Positions 1 to 7,892 of a stretch of 64,000 nt of DNA are shown piece after piece. Made by a program: the position numbers and the translations under genes. Under the pieces are notes generated by a model. That model had not been told where the DNA came from. It made no database searches and saw only the letters and a program-made list of their open reading frames with translations. The stretch's first letter is position 1; the number at the start of each line of letters is the position of its first letter. The stretch lies in assembly GCA_012960155.1 (NCBI GenBank), contig DUBU01000031.1, forward strand, positions 1 to 64,000, read 5' to 3'. Origin of the DNA: Micavibrio sp. Lineage in GTDB: Bacteria > Pseudomonadota > Alphaproteobacteria > Micavibrionales > Micavibrionaceae.

Positions 1-1025
1 CCTTTGAACTTGTAACTTACAATTTCATTTGGCTGTAAGTAAAAGCCACGCGTTGTACCTGGCACAAACCAACCATCGCTCACGCCATCAGATTGGTTCA
101 TTTTCAGGAAATAAAAATCATAATCACCGCTAAAGGAGTTGGACGTTGCATAAACAGCAACCGTATATCTTCCGTCCTCAGGAAGCTGGTCGAGAATACG
201 ATTGTTAGCACCTGTCCATAAACTACCGTCTTCTTTGTATACTCGTATGGTAAGGGGAGAAGACGCATTTGTATGTATCATTAAGCCTTCGTCAAACAGG
301 CCGTCAAACTGGAAACTTAGAATACCGTTCGTTGCCAGAGAACCGTTGTCGTTAGTACCACTTAAAGCATCACCATTAGAAACACCTTCTCCACCGAGAA
401 AAAAGTAAGTATTAAATGCGCCTGTATCAGAAGTCGATACACCGCGCATCACCACAGTATATGTACCTGTATCAGGCAATGTTGAGTTAACGCGGTTATT
501 ACCACCTGTCCAATAATCACCGGCAGGGTCATAAACGTATATCTGCATATTGTAGGCAGCTGCGGTATGGAATATTACGGCTTGACCACTTTCACCATAA
601 AAATCGTAGCTAATAAGACCCAATTCAGGAAGCGTACCTGTTTCCGACTCACCACTTGTAAGTGAACCGTTAGACACACTATCTGCCCCGCGCACATAGT
701 ACAGCGAGTAATCACCACTCAAACTCGGACTAGTCGCTGTAATTTCTACGGTATACGTACCTGTTTTGGGAAGTGTTCCAACAAAACGCTCATTTGAGCC
801 TGACCAGTCTATTCCATCAGGATCAACAATATCGATGCGTACAATATAATCGTCTGAATATCCGCTAAGGTGTACACCCTGCCCCGCAGTACCTGAGAAC
901 GTCTGGTAAGATGTGCCGCCTGCCGATATAGAACCGTTTGTTACAGACCCACTTGTTAATGCATATGCTGAAGATGAGACGAAGAAAACTACTAAAAAAA
1001 CAATTTGGCTTAGAATACGACGCAT
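1..1025 (-). CDS. Secreted PPC-like repeat protein, 5' part only
   Basis: This reading frame is open from its ATG to the left edge of the window, so only about 341 N-terminal residues are seen. It begins with a clear signal peptide (hydrophobic core, then SSAYA) and has a GGGGAA ribosome site six bases before the ATG. After the signal come at least three copies of a roughly 105-residue beta-rich unit, each with a GSL/SVSNG-type opening, a W-(S/T)-G-x-N-x-R segment and a LPxTGTYTV-type end. This resembles bacterial pre-peptidase C-terminal (PPC) beta-sandwich repeats found on exported enzymes and surface proteins. The remainder lies outside the window. It lies on the same strand as the RHS protein cut by the right edge, and could be the N-terminus of a similar large surface protein. 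Export is well supported; the function is not known. Confidence 0.75.
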   Translation of the reverse strand, partial: MRRILSQIVFLVVFFVSSSAYALTSGSVTNGSISAGGTSYQTFSGTAGQGVHLSGYSDDYIVRIDIVDPDGIDWSGSNERFVGTLPKTGTYTVEITATSPSLSGDYSLYYVRGADSVSNGSLTSGESETGTLPELGLISYDFYGESGQAVIFHTAAAYNMQIYVYDPAGDYWTGGNNRVNSTLPDTGTYTVVMRGVSTSDTGAFNTYFFLGGEGVSNGDALSGTNDNGSLATNGILSFQFDGLFDEGLMIHTNASSPLTIRVYKEDGSLWTGANNRILDQLPEDGRYTVAVYATSNSFSGDYDFYFLKMNQSDGVSDGWFVPGTTRGFYLQPNEIVSYKFK

Positions 1026-1360
1026 AATATTCCCCATAATGTAAAAAGTAAGGGAAATTATTAAAAATAATCATCGCCTTAAAAATTGTAACCAAAAGTA
1101 TATATAAATATTAAAATTTGAAAACACTTTAATGACGCTGAAAGAGTAAGTAAGTGTCTTGCCGCATTCCGTAAAGTCCGAAAGCCGAAGATTTTAACGC
1201 TTTCTTATCGCTGCGCGCAGAAAGGCAATAAAATTTCGCCCGGGCACTTCTAACGAAGTGTTTCAAACTTGACGGCCTACGGCGCTCAGGGTCGCTTCGC
1301 GACATTAGGAAAAGAAGTGCAACGCGCACTTCAATTTAATGTCAATAAAGGAGCAAAACC
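1026..1360. other. Divergent intergenic region with short hairpins
   Basis: This 335-bp gap separates the secreted-protein gene (minus) from parB (plus), so it should hold promoters for both, but I see no convincing -35/-10 pair. It contains perfect short inverted repeats at 1246-1261 (arms CACTTC/GAAGTG), 1291-1303 (arms GTCGC/GCGAC) and 1314-1332 (arms GAAGTGC/GCACTTC). The last lies just before the parB ribosome site and could be an operator for ParB autoregulation. The left part holds one copy of a 67-bp repeat described separately. Confidence 0.4.
1169..1235 (+). repeat. 67-bp dispersed repeat, copy 1
   Basis: This 67-bp stretch aligns without gaps to 43536-43602 in the same orientation with about 10 mismatches (about 85% identity by hand count). 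It begins CCGTAAAGTCC and contains TGCGCGCAGAAAG. Neither copy lies inside a convincing gene. The two copies enclose the replicon core, the mobilisation operon and the defence cargo. Confidence 0.6.
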
Positions 1361-3076
1361 ATGACACACAACACTTTGAAACCATCGCAAATTGAAATCT
1401 CTAAAGATAACCCGCGCAAAGCGTTTGATGACCAGTCCATTCACGGTCTGGCGCAATCCATCAAAATGGAAGGACTACTGCAAAACCTAGTGGTCGCAAA
1501 ACCAAAGGGTAAAAAGAAGAAGCATACTATTATCTGTGGTGAGCGCCGCTTTAGAGCGATTAGTTTTTTGATAGAAAATGGGGATTTGCCTAATGACCAC
1601 CCTATTCCTGTCGAAATTAAGGACGGCCTTAGCCATGACGAAATTTTGCGAATGGCTACTATGGAGAATATGCAACGTGAGAGCCTTAGCCCGTTAGAAG
1701 AAGCAGAGGCGATTACCATGCTTATCCATGATGGCAAAACTCTCGATGATATTCTAAGCGAAACAGGGCTGTCCGAGAGCACCGTCAAACGCCGCTTGGT
1801 ACTTATGAATCTGAGCAATGCCAGCAAGCAAGCTCTTGAAAATGGCGAGTTGAGCCTTTCAAAGGCCGAGGTTATGAGCATGGCAAGCCATGAAGATCAA
1901 GATGATATGCTTCATATCGCAACAGGCACTTTTTATGATGCACAAGGCTTAAAAGACAGACTGGTAGGCCGCCGCCCTACTCTGGCAATGGCAATATTCG
2001 ATAAGGGTCTTTACACGGGACGGCTAACACATGATCTTCTGGCGGAAGAGGACGAGACGTATTTTGATGATGTCGATCAGTTCTATGACTTACAGAAGGC
2101 GGCAGCAGAAGCACTTGTGCTGGAGTATCAGGATAAAGCTGATTGGGCTGAACTTATGGAAGGGTATTTTCATTCATGGGAATATAAACAAGCCCCTGAA
2201 GGCGAAATTAGCGGTGTAATCGTTTCCTTGACACCACGCGGAGCCGTTGAAGTGCACACAGGGCTAATCAAAGCCAATGCAAATCAAACAACCGCAGAGC
2301 AGCTGAAAAAGCCGCAAGCCACCTACTCCACGCCACTTGTCAGATATTTTGCCATGCATAAGAGCATTGCGTTACAAGCTACATTGCTGGACAACCCGCG
2401 CACCATGAAAGAGTTGATAGTAGCGAATAAGCTTGCAGGCTTCATGCATACAGCGCACGGGTATTTACAGTATTTCAGAGGTGAGGAGTATATCCCCCCT
2501 GCCCTGCGCCGCATTAATGAGGTTGCACAAAACCTATATGCTTTGTTTGCTGTTACCGAGGATGTTGTCAGCTGGGAAGATTTCAATACCCTCTTCTCTT
2601 CAAGTGAGGTCGCGTATGAGCATGTAAAGTCACTGACTGATAGTGAGCTTGAGTCAGTATTGCTGTTTTTACACGCTGTTGAGTTCGGGCAGGAGTTCGT
2701 TGATCGCCTTGATACGAATGCGGATAGTTTGTTTAATAAGGTGGCGTGCGATCTTGATATCGATATGCGCGGATTCTGGTTCCCAGATGAACCGTTTTTG
2801 AAGCGCCGCAATAAGGAGCAGCTTGTGAAAATTATTGAAGAATCCGGCAACAATAAAGCCATTAGCAATGCCATGGCGTATAAAAAAGGTGAACTCGTTT
2901 ATGCGATCATGCAACGGTTCAAATCAGCCCATGACAAACAAAATCCTGATGAAGCAGATCAAACAACAAAAGCATGGCTTCCCGAAGCTATGGCCTTTCC
3001 TGCCATCGACCCTGATGCGCCGCAAGCCAATATAGAAGAATATACCGAGGATAAATGTTTGGCAGAAGCAGCTTAA
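1361..3076 (+). CDS. parB: Large ParB/RepB-family partition protein
   Basis: ParB-type proteins bind centromere-like sites and, with a ParA ATPase, segregate plasmids. The N-terminal nuclease-like/CTPase domain is clear: NPRKAFD near residues 17-23, the box motif GERRFRA at 60-66, and ENMQRESLSPLEEAEA at about 102-118. A helix-turn-helix follows at about 128-149. At 571 residues it is about twice the size of a chromosomal ParB. The long C-terminal half (about 200-571) has no motif I recognise, as in other large plasmid ParB-like proteins of Alphaproteobacteria. The start is set by an AGGAG site nine bases before the ATG. No ParA-type ATPase gene lies beside it, so it may act with a ParA encoded elsewhere, or act mainly as a regulator. 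Family assignment is strong; a partition role is inferred. Confidence 0.85.
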   Translation: MTHNTLKPSQIEISKDNPRKAFDDQSIHGLAQSIKMEGLLQNLVVAKPKGKKKKHTIICGERRFRAISFLIENGDLPNDHPIPVEIKDGLSHDEILRMATMENMQRESLSPLEEAEAITMLIHDGKTLDDILSETGLSESTVKRRLVLMNLSNASKQALENGELSLSKAEVMSMASHEDQDDMLHIATGTFYDAQGLKDRLVGRRPTLAMAIFDKGLYTGRLTHDLLAEEDETYFDDVDQFYDLQKAAAEALVLEYQDKADWAELMEGYFHSWEYKQAPEGEISGVIVSLTPRGAVEVHTGLIKANANQTTAEQLKKPQATYSTPLVRYFAMHKSIALQATLLDNPRTMKELIVANKLAGFMHTAHGYLQYFRGEEYIPPALRRINEVAQNLYALFAVTEDVVSWEDFNTLFSSSEVAYEHVKSLTDSELESVLLFLHAVEFGQEFVDRLDTNADSLFNKVACDLDIDMRGFWFPDEPFLKRRNKEQLVKIIEESGNNKAISNAMAYKKGELVYAIMQRFKSAHDKQNPDEADQTTKAWLPEAMAFPAIDPDAPQANIEEYTEDKCLAEAA

Positions 3077-3100
3077 GCCCCCTACTCCGCTAATATAAAA

Positions 3101-3128
3101 ACAGGCCGCTCCAACTGGAGCGGCCTGT
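3101..3128. terminator. Bidirectional hairpin terminator between parB and the HTH gene
   Basis: The 12-bp perfect arms are ACAGGCCGCTCC and GGAGCGGCCTGT, with an AACT loop. On the minus strand the stem is followed by TTTTATATT; on the plus strand by a weaker TCTATTT. It sits between convergent genes ending at 3076 and 3151, so it probably serves both, more strongly the minus-strand gene. Confidence 0.8.
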
Positions 3129-3150
3129 TCTATTTGAGAGCCTTAAATTT

Positions 3151-3741
3151 TTATCCGAATAGTTTTTTCCAGAAGGATTTATTTTTTTCATCTTCCAGCG
3201 CTTTCTTTTGTTTGCTGTAAGCTTGTCTTATGCGGCGGTTTTCGTCCAGCAGCTTCTGTTCCCGTTCTTCACGCTCCTTGGCTACCTTCTCTTGATTGGC
3301 AATACGGTGCTCAAGCGCATCAAACGATTTCTTCCAGCTATCGGTTTTTTCCTTATCTTCACGCTTATCTTCCAAAAGTCTCTGGTGGCTGTCTTGTGCT
3401 TTGTCTAATGACTTTCTCAAATTCTCGATTTCATCTTGCTGCTGGTCTGTAAGAGATTCCAAACCTGAGAGCTTTTCGCGTAATTTGATAAGCTCAATCA
3501 GCTGGTTTTCAGGAAGTGTCAACTCATTCTGTCCAGACTTTACACTTCTTGACACATCCTTATCGCCCTTCTCCCCTAAAGAAAGCGAGCCGTAAACTCT
3601 TTCAAGTTCAGCAACATTGATTACTCTGCCATTCTTTCCCTTCGGCGTGAAGCTCAGTTTCCCTGAGTCCATGTCATTATATAATGTCTGTCTGCTAACG
3701 CCTGAAAGTTCTGCTGCTTTTGTTACTGATACGTTGCTCAT
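3151..3741 (-). CDS. Plasmid HTH/coiled-coil DNA-binding protein
   Basis: This predicted 196-residue protein has a short N-terminal MerR-like helix-turn-helix (residues about 4-30, including VTKAAELSGVSRQTLY) and then a charged coiled coil from about 75 to 185 (many E, K, R and Q, few prolines). It ends in the aromatic/basic tail FWKKLFG. The layout matches plasmid DNA-binding proteins encoded beside replication genes, and recalls KfrA-type proteins that form filaments on DNA. I start at the ATG at 3741 because AAGGAG lies about nine bases upstream; an upstream ATG at 3765 lacks such a site. The gene is transcribed away from a dense cluster of TTTAC/GTAAA motifs that probably includes its own operators. 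A role in plasmid copy control or stability is inferred. Confidence 0.7.
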   Translation of the reverse strand: MSNVSVTKAAELSGVSRQTLYNDMDSGKLSFTPKGKNGRVINVAELERVYGSLSLGEKGDKDVSRSVKSGQNELTLPENQLIELIKLREKLSGLESLTDQQQDEIENLRKSLDKAQDSHQRLLEDKREDKEKTDSWKKSFDALEHRIANQEKVAKEREEREQKLLDENRRIRQAYSKQKKALEDEKNKSFWKKLFG

Positions 3742-3770
3742 CTTTGAAGTCTCCTTGCTGTACAAAGTGA

Positions 3771-4024
3771 TTTTACACTAAACTGTAAACTTGTCCAATA
3801 GGCCATACTTTACACTTAACGTCCAATTTTACTGTCAAATTGTGCACAATATTGACACCACAAGTTTACAAACTTGGTTTACAGCTTGACGTAAAGTTTA
3901 CACGCAAGCTTTACAGTTTTGTATAAAAGTCCTTATTTATTGCGGGGTGAGCGTGGCGCATTACCTGTAAAGTATCGTCAAGTCACAGTGTAAAGATGTG
4001 CACAGTTGATTTACATCTTTACAG
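3771..4024. repeat. Cluster of TTTAC/GTAAA motifs and inverted repeats (iteron- or operator-like)
   Basis: About eleven copies of TTTACA-like or TGTAAA-like motifs lie within some 250 bp, in both orientations. Several form exact inverted repeats: 3861-3876 (arms CAAGTTT/AAACTTG), 3891-3901 (GTAAA-G-TTTAC), and 3989-3999 with 4013-4023 (arms TGTAAAGATGT/ACATCTTTACA). There is also a 12-bp palindrome ATTGTGCACAAT at 3839-3850. The cluster lies between the HTH/coiled-coil gene and repC. It could be the operator array of the HTH protein, a centromere for ParB, or iterons of an origin. The motif clustering is seen directly; the role is inferred. Confidence 0.6.
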
Positions 4025-4133
4025 ATGTTATCGTTTTCTTATCCGATTCCTTTGTTCTGAGGGAATCAAATCTTACTAGTCACACAAACCTATTCAGGAG
4101 AAAGACGCAGAATTTTTGAAATTCTATAGATAA

Positions 4134-4159
4134 GCAAAAACCGCCGTTGGAGCGGCGGT
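4134..4159 (-). terminator. Rho-independent terminator of the proposed repC antisense RNA
   Basis: The stem has arms ACCGCCG and CGGCGGT and a six-base loop. Read on the minus strand it is followed by TTTTTGCTT, a good terminator tail. No minus-strand protein gene ends here, which is why an antisense transcript from the repC leader is proposed. On the plus strand it is followed by CTTTTAAAT, so it may also attenuate transcription entering repC. Confidence 0.65.
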
Positions 4160-4260
4160 CTTTTAAATGAGGTGATACCTCGATATTTCGTAATCTCATG
4201 GTATCGCTCTCCGAATCGGAATGCAAGCCCGAATTGGCTTTTGCAAACGATTTTCTATTG
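4136..4260 (-). ncRNA. Candidate antisense RNA (ctRNA) opposing the repC leader
   Basis: In repABC plasmids a small counter-transcribed RNA from the region just before repC controls replication. Here the minus strand opposite the repC leader carries hairpin sequences (CCGAATCGG at 4211-4219; TGCAAGCC...GGCTTTTGCA around 4223-4246) and ends in a strong terminator at 4134-4159. I could not identify a convincing promoter, so the 5' end is a guess. The call rests on the orphan terminator, the position and the known habit of the family. Confidence 0.4.
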
Positions 4261-4302
4261 CTTATTCACAGGCATTTTGAAGATTTTGCAAATCGATACC
4301 AT
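4198..4302 (+). promoter_or_regulatory. Long-range inverted repeat covering the repC start codon
   Basis: ATGGTATCG at 4198-4206 is the exact inverse complement of CGATACCAT at 4294-4302, whose last two bases are the first two of the repC ATG. Pairing in the mRNA would bury the start codon. An antisense RNA binding the segment between them would change this fold. The pairing is seen directly; translational control is inferred by analogy with repABC plasmids. Confidence 0.5.
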
Positions 4303-5674
4303 GCAGCACAGCACATATGAAACCATTCATAACAAACAGGGCAGGGGAGGGCGCGTTAGCTCTTCACGCTTGCGTGAATCTATCACGCTGTCCCAAGAGT
4401 TTGACGGTCTAGAACAGAGCGTCAAACCGTTCGATCTTCTAAAATTGGTCAAAAGAGCAGGGAAGGCGGCCGGCTTTACCCCCAAAATGATACAGCTTCT
4501 TGACCATTACATGATGTTTACGCGCGAGATCGATTGGCAAAAAGGTAGCCAGCCGATCGTTTATCAGTCGCTGTACAAAACCGCGATGGATTTGGGCGTC
4601 TCCGATCGCCAAATCCAGAAGCTTGAAAAGCAGCTCTTCGAAGTAGGGGCGCTAACATGGAATGATAGCGGTAACTGTAAACGCTACGGACAGCGCTGTC
4701 CTGATACAGGCCGTATTCTCTACGCCTTTGGCGTGGATTTAACGCCTCTCGCGTATCTGAAGGACGCGCTGGAAGATATTATCCATGAACAAGAGCTCTA
4801 CAGAGCGGCCTGGATGGAAACCAAACGCCAAGTCTCATGGCATCGCGGCCAGATTAAAGCACTACTCGCTGAAATGTCTGAACGCGAGATTGCAGGGCAG
4901 GGGGCTTTTGAATCGCGCTATGAGCAGATAGCTGTTCCGTACCGCGCCAGTATGAGCCTTGAAGTGCTCAGAGCCATGCTTGCCGAGCATAAAGCGCTGT
5001 ATGAGTCAGTTATGGAGGTCTTTGCAACATCAGATAATGAGCAAAAAACACAAATAAGTTCGTCCACGAACGACTCTTCAGACGTGCACAAACAAAATAC
5101 AAAACAGAACTCATTTAATAAATTAAATACACGTAGGGACCCGTCCCATTGCCTTCGAGAAGGACGTAACGAAAATTCAGAGGGTAAATGTTTACAGCCT
5201 GATAATCTTGGAAGTGCTGAGTCTGCAAAGAGCAGGACAGGGGATTCAGAGAATACAGAAAATCTTCTGGTTAAGGCAGGATTACAGCATATCACAGCTA
5301 AACAAGTGCTGAATGCTTCCTCTGAAAGGTTCCGTGCTCACTTGCCGCTGGTTAACCGTCCTCTGAATTTCGAGGATATTGTTTCAGCCGCCTATGCTCT
5401 GCGCACGGATCTGCATATCAGCCAGAAATCATGGTCCGATGCCTGTGAGGTTCTCACCCGTTACGGGGCCTCGATTGTGTTGATGTTGGTCGATCAAGCC
5501 GCACAGCGCGAAAAGAACCCTGTCAGAAAACCCGCCGCGTATTTTAACGGCATGATTGCACGCGCCAGAGCAGGGGATCTTCGCCTTCACAAATCCGTGT
5601 TCGGCCTGCTCAAACGCGAGATCGACACCGCAGCTGCAAATTCAAACACGCATTCAACCGAAAAGGAGGCGTAA
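4301..5674 (+). CDS. repC: RepC-family plasmid replication initiator
   Basis: RepC binds the plasmid origin and starts replication in repABC-type alphaproteobacterial replicons. The N-terminal DNA-binding region (about residues 40-190) carries typical family blocks: FDLLKLVKRAGKAAGFTP, the YQSLYKTAMDLGVSDRQIQ winged-helix segment and RILYAFGVDLTPLA. A poorly conserved polar linker follows (about 245-325), then the C-terminal RepC domain. The frame is open back to 4172, but I start at the ATG at 4301 (457 residues), because the extra N-terminus is unlike RepC and crosses the structured leader. No Shine-Dalgarno site is obvious, which fits tight control. The next gene starts three bases after the stop codon. 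No RepA or RepB lies upstream, unlike a classical repABC operon. Confidence 0.9.
   Translation: MQHSTYETIHNKQGRGGRVSSSRLRESITLSQEFDGLEQSVKPFDLLKLVKRAGKAAGFTPKMIQLLDHYMMFTREIDWQKGSQPIVYQSLYKTAMDLGVSDRQIQKLEKQLFEVGALTWNDSGNCKRYGQRCPDTGRILYAFGVDLTPLAYLKDALEDIIHEQELYRAAWMETKRQVSWHRGQIKALLAEMSEREIAGQGAFESRYEQIAVPYRASMSLEVLRAMLAEHKALYESVMEVFATSDNEQKTQISSSTNDSSDVHKQNTKQNSFNKLNTRRDPSHCLREGRNENSEGKCLQPDNLGSAESAKSRTGDSENTENLLVKAGLQHITAKQVLNASSERFRAHLPLVNRPLNFEDIVSAAYALRTDLHISQKSWSDACEVLTRYGASIVLMLVDQAAQREKNPVRKPAAYFNGMIARARAGDLRLHKSVFGLLKREIDTAAANSNTHSTEKEA
5030..5140. other. AT-rich stretch inside repC, candidate origin of replication
   Basis: The part of repC encoding the variable linker is markedly AT-rich and contains the inverted repeat GTTCGT-CC-ACGAAC at 5058-5071. 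In repABC plasmids the origin lies within an AT-rich segment of repC itself, so this is the best origin candidate by position. No binding-site data can be read from the sequence. Confidence 0.35.
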
Positions 5675-5677
5675 GCC

Positions 5678-6058
5678 ATGAGAGTATCTTCCGGAATTTC
5701 CCGTTTTTTAAGTCCTGAACTGGCCGTCTTGGCAAGGTTTGCCGCGCCGATATATCGTCACCGCCTGCATTCAGGCTATCGCTACACCGATACTGTCCGC
5801 CAAACCCTGTGTGAGACAGGCTGCTTTTGGGTGATTGATCGTATATTTGCCCTTCAGCAGCCTCTGAGCGCCGTTCTGTCAGGGCGCAGCCAGCTCTGGA
5901 CGCTTGAAAATATGGCTGATGGCTATCTGACAATCACGTGCCTCGATCATAAAACAGGAGACGTGTTGTATTGTGATCACGGCTATCCCGAACAGCGTTT
6001 GCCGCACGATTTTGCTTTTATTCTGCAAAAAGATACGCTGCGCGTGGCCGAAGGGTAG
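5678..6058 (+). CDS. DUF6876-like small protein
   Basis: This 126-residue protein follows repC by three bases with a GGAGG ribosome site, so it is probably co-transcribed. It shares the pattern YRH-x-L-x(3)-YRYTDTVRQ...GCFWVIDRIFALQQ with the protein encoded at 7893, marking both as DUF6876 family members. That family is common on proteobacterial plasmids and phage-like elements and has no known function. It has no signal peptide, membrane segment or recognisable catalytic motif. A role in plasmid replication or establishment is suggested only by its position. Confidence 0.65.
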   Translation: MRVSSGISRFLSPELAVLARFAAPIYRHRLHSGYRYTDTVRQTLCETGCFWVIDRIFALQQPLSAVLSGRSQLWTLENMADGYLTITCLDHKTGDVLYCDHGYPEQRLPHDFAFILQKDTLRVAEG

Positions 6059-6068
6059 AGCAGGGGGC

Positions 6069-7313
6069 TTACAGCCACAAATTACTCATTGGAATAGCCC
6101 AGAGGTTCTCGCCAAACGGGACAATATCACGACCGCGATAAAGTATGACGCCGCAGGTGAAGTCTTGCTTTGTAACGTTTTGCAGCTCTTCTAATCCTTT
6201 AAAGTCTGACTTAGATACGCTGTCACGCTGTTTAACCTCTATAGCCGCTAATTGCCCGTTAGGCTTTTCGAATACAAAATCAACTTCTTTGTTATCGCTC
6301 GTTCTAAAGTGAAATAGATCCATTTTGTCGTCTCTGAACGTCATCAGCTTGAGTAATTCAGTGGCGACATAGTTTTCAAGAACATGACCGAACAGCTCAG
6401 GCCTGTTTTTCTCTATATCATTTAATTCATACTGTAAGAGATGGCACAGTAGTAACGTATCACTCATATAACCTTTGGGAGACTTCACCAGCCGCTTGCC
6501 GATATTGCGATACCATGGTGGTAGCTCGAACGTAAGGAACAGCATCTTTAACAATGTTTTGTAGTTGCGCGATGTTACGGGATTTAAACCTGCGTCTCTG
6601 GCAATATCAGCATCATTAACCAAACCGCCGGCGCGGCTCGCCAGTATTCGCAGCAAATTAGGAAGCGTACTCAACTTTTCTATTTCAGCCAGTGCGCGCA
6701 CATCCCTTTGCAAAATGGTTGTCAGATACCCATCAAACCAGGTCGTGCGCTCATGCATATCAGCGCCTGAAATCTCAGGGTAGGTTGCCGCCCGCATAAC
6801 GTCTGAGAGTTTATGTTTTCCAGCATCCGCTTCAAAGTTTTTATTAAATAATCTCTCTATAAAATCGCCTTTGCCTGCCAAAACTTCTGCGCCGGCAAGA
6901 GGATATAATGTTAAGACGCTCATACGTCCTACTAATGGATCTGATAATTTGGGTAGTGCCATGATATTGGCTGATCCTGTAAGAAGAAAACGTCCTGTGA
7001 TCTTCGCACTGTCCTGTTGTCGCAACTCGTCAACGACAACCTTTAAAGCTCTGAAAATCTCAGGCACGAGCTGAACTTCATCAATTATCAAGTTACCGGA
7101 GCGTTCTCTCAGATAGGTCTCTGGTGCATTAACTGCAGCAGCCATTTGTGTTGTACTGTCAAATGTTACATATTCGGCAGGGTAGTCCTCTTTGGCGATG
7201 GCTTGTACCAGCGTACTTTTACCCGCCTGCCGCGGTCCGTTTAAAAATACAACAGGGCTTACACTTAAGCCTTTCAGAAGCTTGTTTCTAATATGTCTGT
7301 TAATGTGAGCCAT
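6069..7313 (-). CDS. AAA+ ATPase with DUF4143 domain
   Basis: The 414-residue protein has the layout of AAA_14/DUF4143 proteins: Walker A GPRQAGKST at residues 26-34, Walker B LIIDEVQ at about 75-81, LLTGSAN (sensor-like) near 120, and a C-terminal DUF4143 region. The C-terminal part holds a PD-(D/E)XK-like signature (FRTSDNKEVDFVFEK, then AAIEVKQ) resembling a nuclease fold. Such proteins are widespread in bacteria and mobile elements and their cellular role is unsettled. The gene is convergent with the repC operon (11 bp between ends). It starts at an ATG with no strong ribosome site and is preceded by an AT-rich gap. Confidence 0.85.
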   Translation of the reverse strand: MAHINRHIRNKLLKGLSVSPVVFLNGPRQAGKSTLVQAIAKEDYPAEYVTFDSTTQMAAAVNAPETYLRERSGNLIIDEVQLVPEIFRALKVVVDELRQQDSAKITGRFLLTGSANIMALPKLSDPLVGRMSVLTLYPLAGAEVLAGKGDFIERLFNKNFEADAGKHKLSDVMRAATYPEISGADMHERTTWFDGYLTTILQRDVRALAEIEKLSTLPNLLRILASRAGGLVNDADIARDAGLNPVTSRNYKTLLKMLFLTFELPPWYRNIGKRLVKSPKGYMSDTLLLCHLLQYELNDIEKNRPELFGHVLENYVATELLKLMTFRDDKMDLFHFRTSDNKEVDFVFEKPNGQLAAIEVKQRDSVSKSDFKGLEELQNVTKQDFTCGVILYRGRDIVPFGENLWAIPMSNLWL

Positions 7314-7590
7314 TGAAAATCATATCCATGTAATAATAAATTCAGATTATATAAATTATAAATCAAACTTTTATATTTACAAAATTTATAATGCTCTAGT
7401 TAATATCATCTGAGCAATGAATATGAGCTATAGGAGTGTGCAAACAGGTGCGCGGCACTTAATAAATTACTTTAACAAGCAACTAACTACTGCATGTAAG
7501 CAAGATATGAAATCTAAGAATAAGTATTTAAGTGTCTGTATTTAATGGATAAATATATTTAGATAGATATCGTTTCGAAACTATGGCGTT
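7314..7590. other. AT-rich intergenic region without recognised features
   Basis: About 280 bp of AT-rich DNA lie upstream of the ATPase gene. It probably holds that gene's promoter. I see no open reading frame, clear promoter pair or strong repeat here. Confidence 0.3.
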
Positions 7591-7865
7591 CCTGCTCAGG
7601 CTGAGCAGGCGGGCTCTACGCGCTAAGCCTTACAGACGAAATGCTTCGCCTGTAAAGCAAGCTTACCGAACCTCGATAAACCGAGTTTCGGCCCATACGG
7701 GTTACGATCCCTAACGCAAGAAGTAAGAAGGCCGCTTCGGCCCGATTGTAAAGACCTTCGCTGCGCTCTCCTGCGGCGGCCATGACAAGCATGGCCGGAT
7801 CTTGACAATCTCCTCCCGCTTTAAGCGACAGATTCCTGTCGCCTCGAAAAAAGTATGTTTCGAGG
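7591..7865. promoter_or_regulatory. Hairpin-rich region before the mobilisation operon (oriT or structured leader candidate)
   Basis: At least five substantial inverted repeats fall in 275 bp: a perfect 19-bp palindrome at 7591-7609 (arms CCTGCTCAG/CTGAGCAGG), 7630-7655 (11-bp arms, one mismatch), 7666-7691 (10-bp arms, one mismatch), 7777-7797 (arms CGGCCATG/CATGGCCG) and 7842-7865 (arms CCTCGAAA/TTTCGAGG), plus GACAG-ATTC-CTGTC at 7827-7840. The region is more GC-rich than the 280 bp before it. It directly precedes the operon containing the relaxase, so it could be the transfer origin, a repressor-binding region or a structured 5' leader. I found no unambiguous relaxase nick consensus. Confidence 0.5.
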
Positions 7866-7892
7866 CGCAGTTCAAAAGAAAAGGAGATGGAT

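Noticed and set aside
3742-3765. Upstream start of the HTH/coiled-coil gene
   Set aside because: No ribosome site there, while AAGGAG precedes the ATG at 3741.
4172-4300. Upstream extension of repC
   Set aside because: It would translate through the structured leader and adds residues unlike RepC; the ATG at 4301 is preferred.
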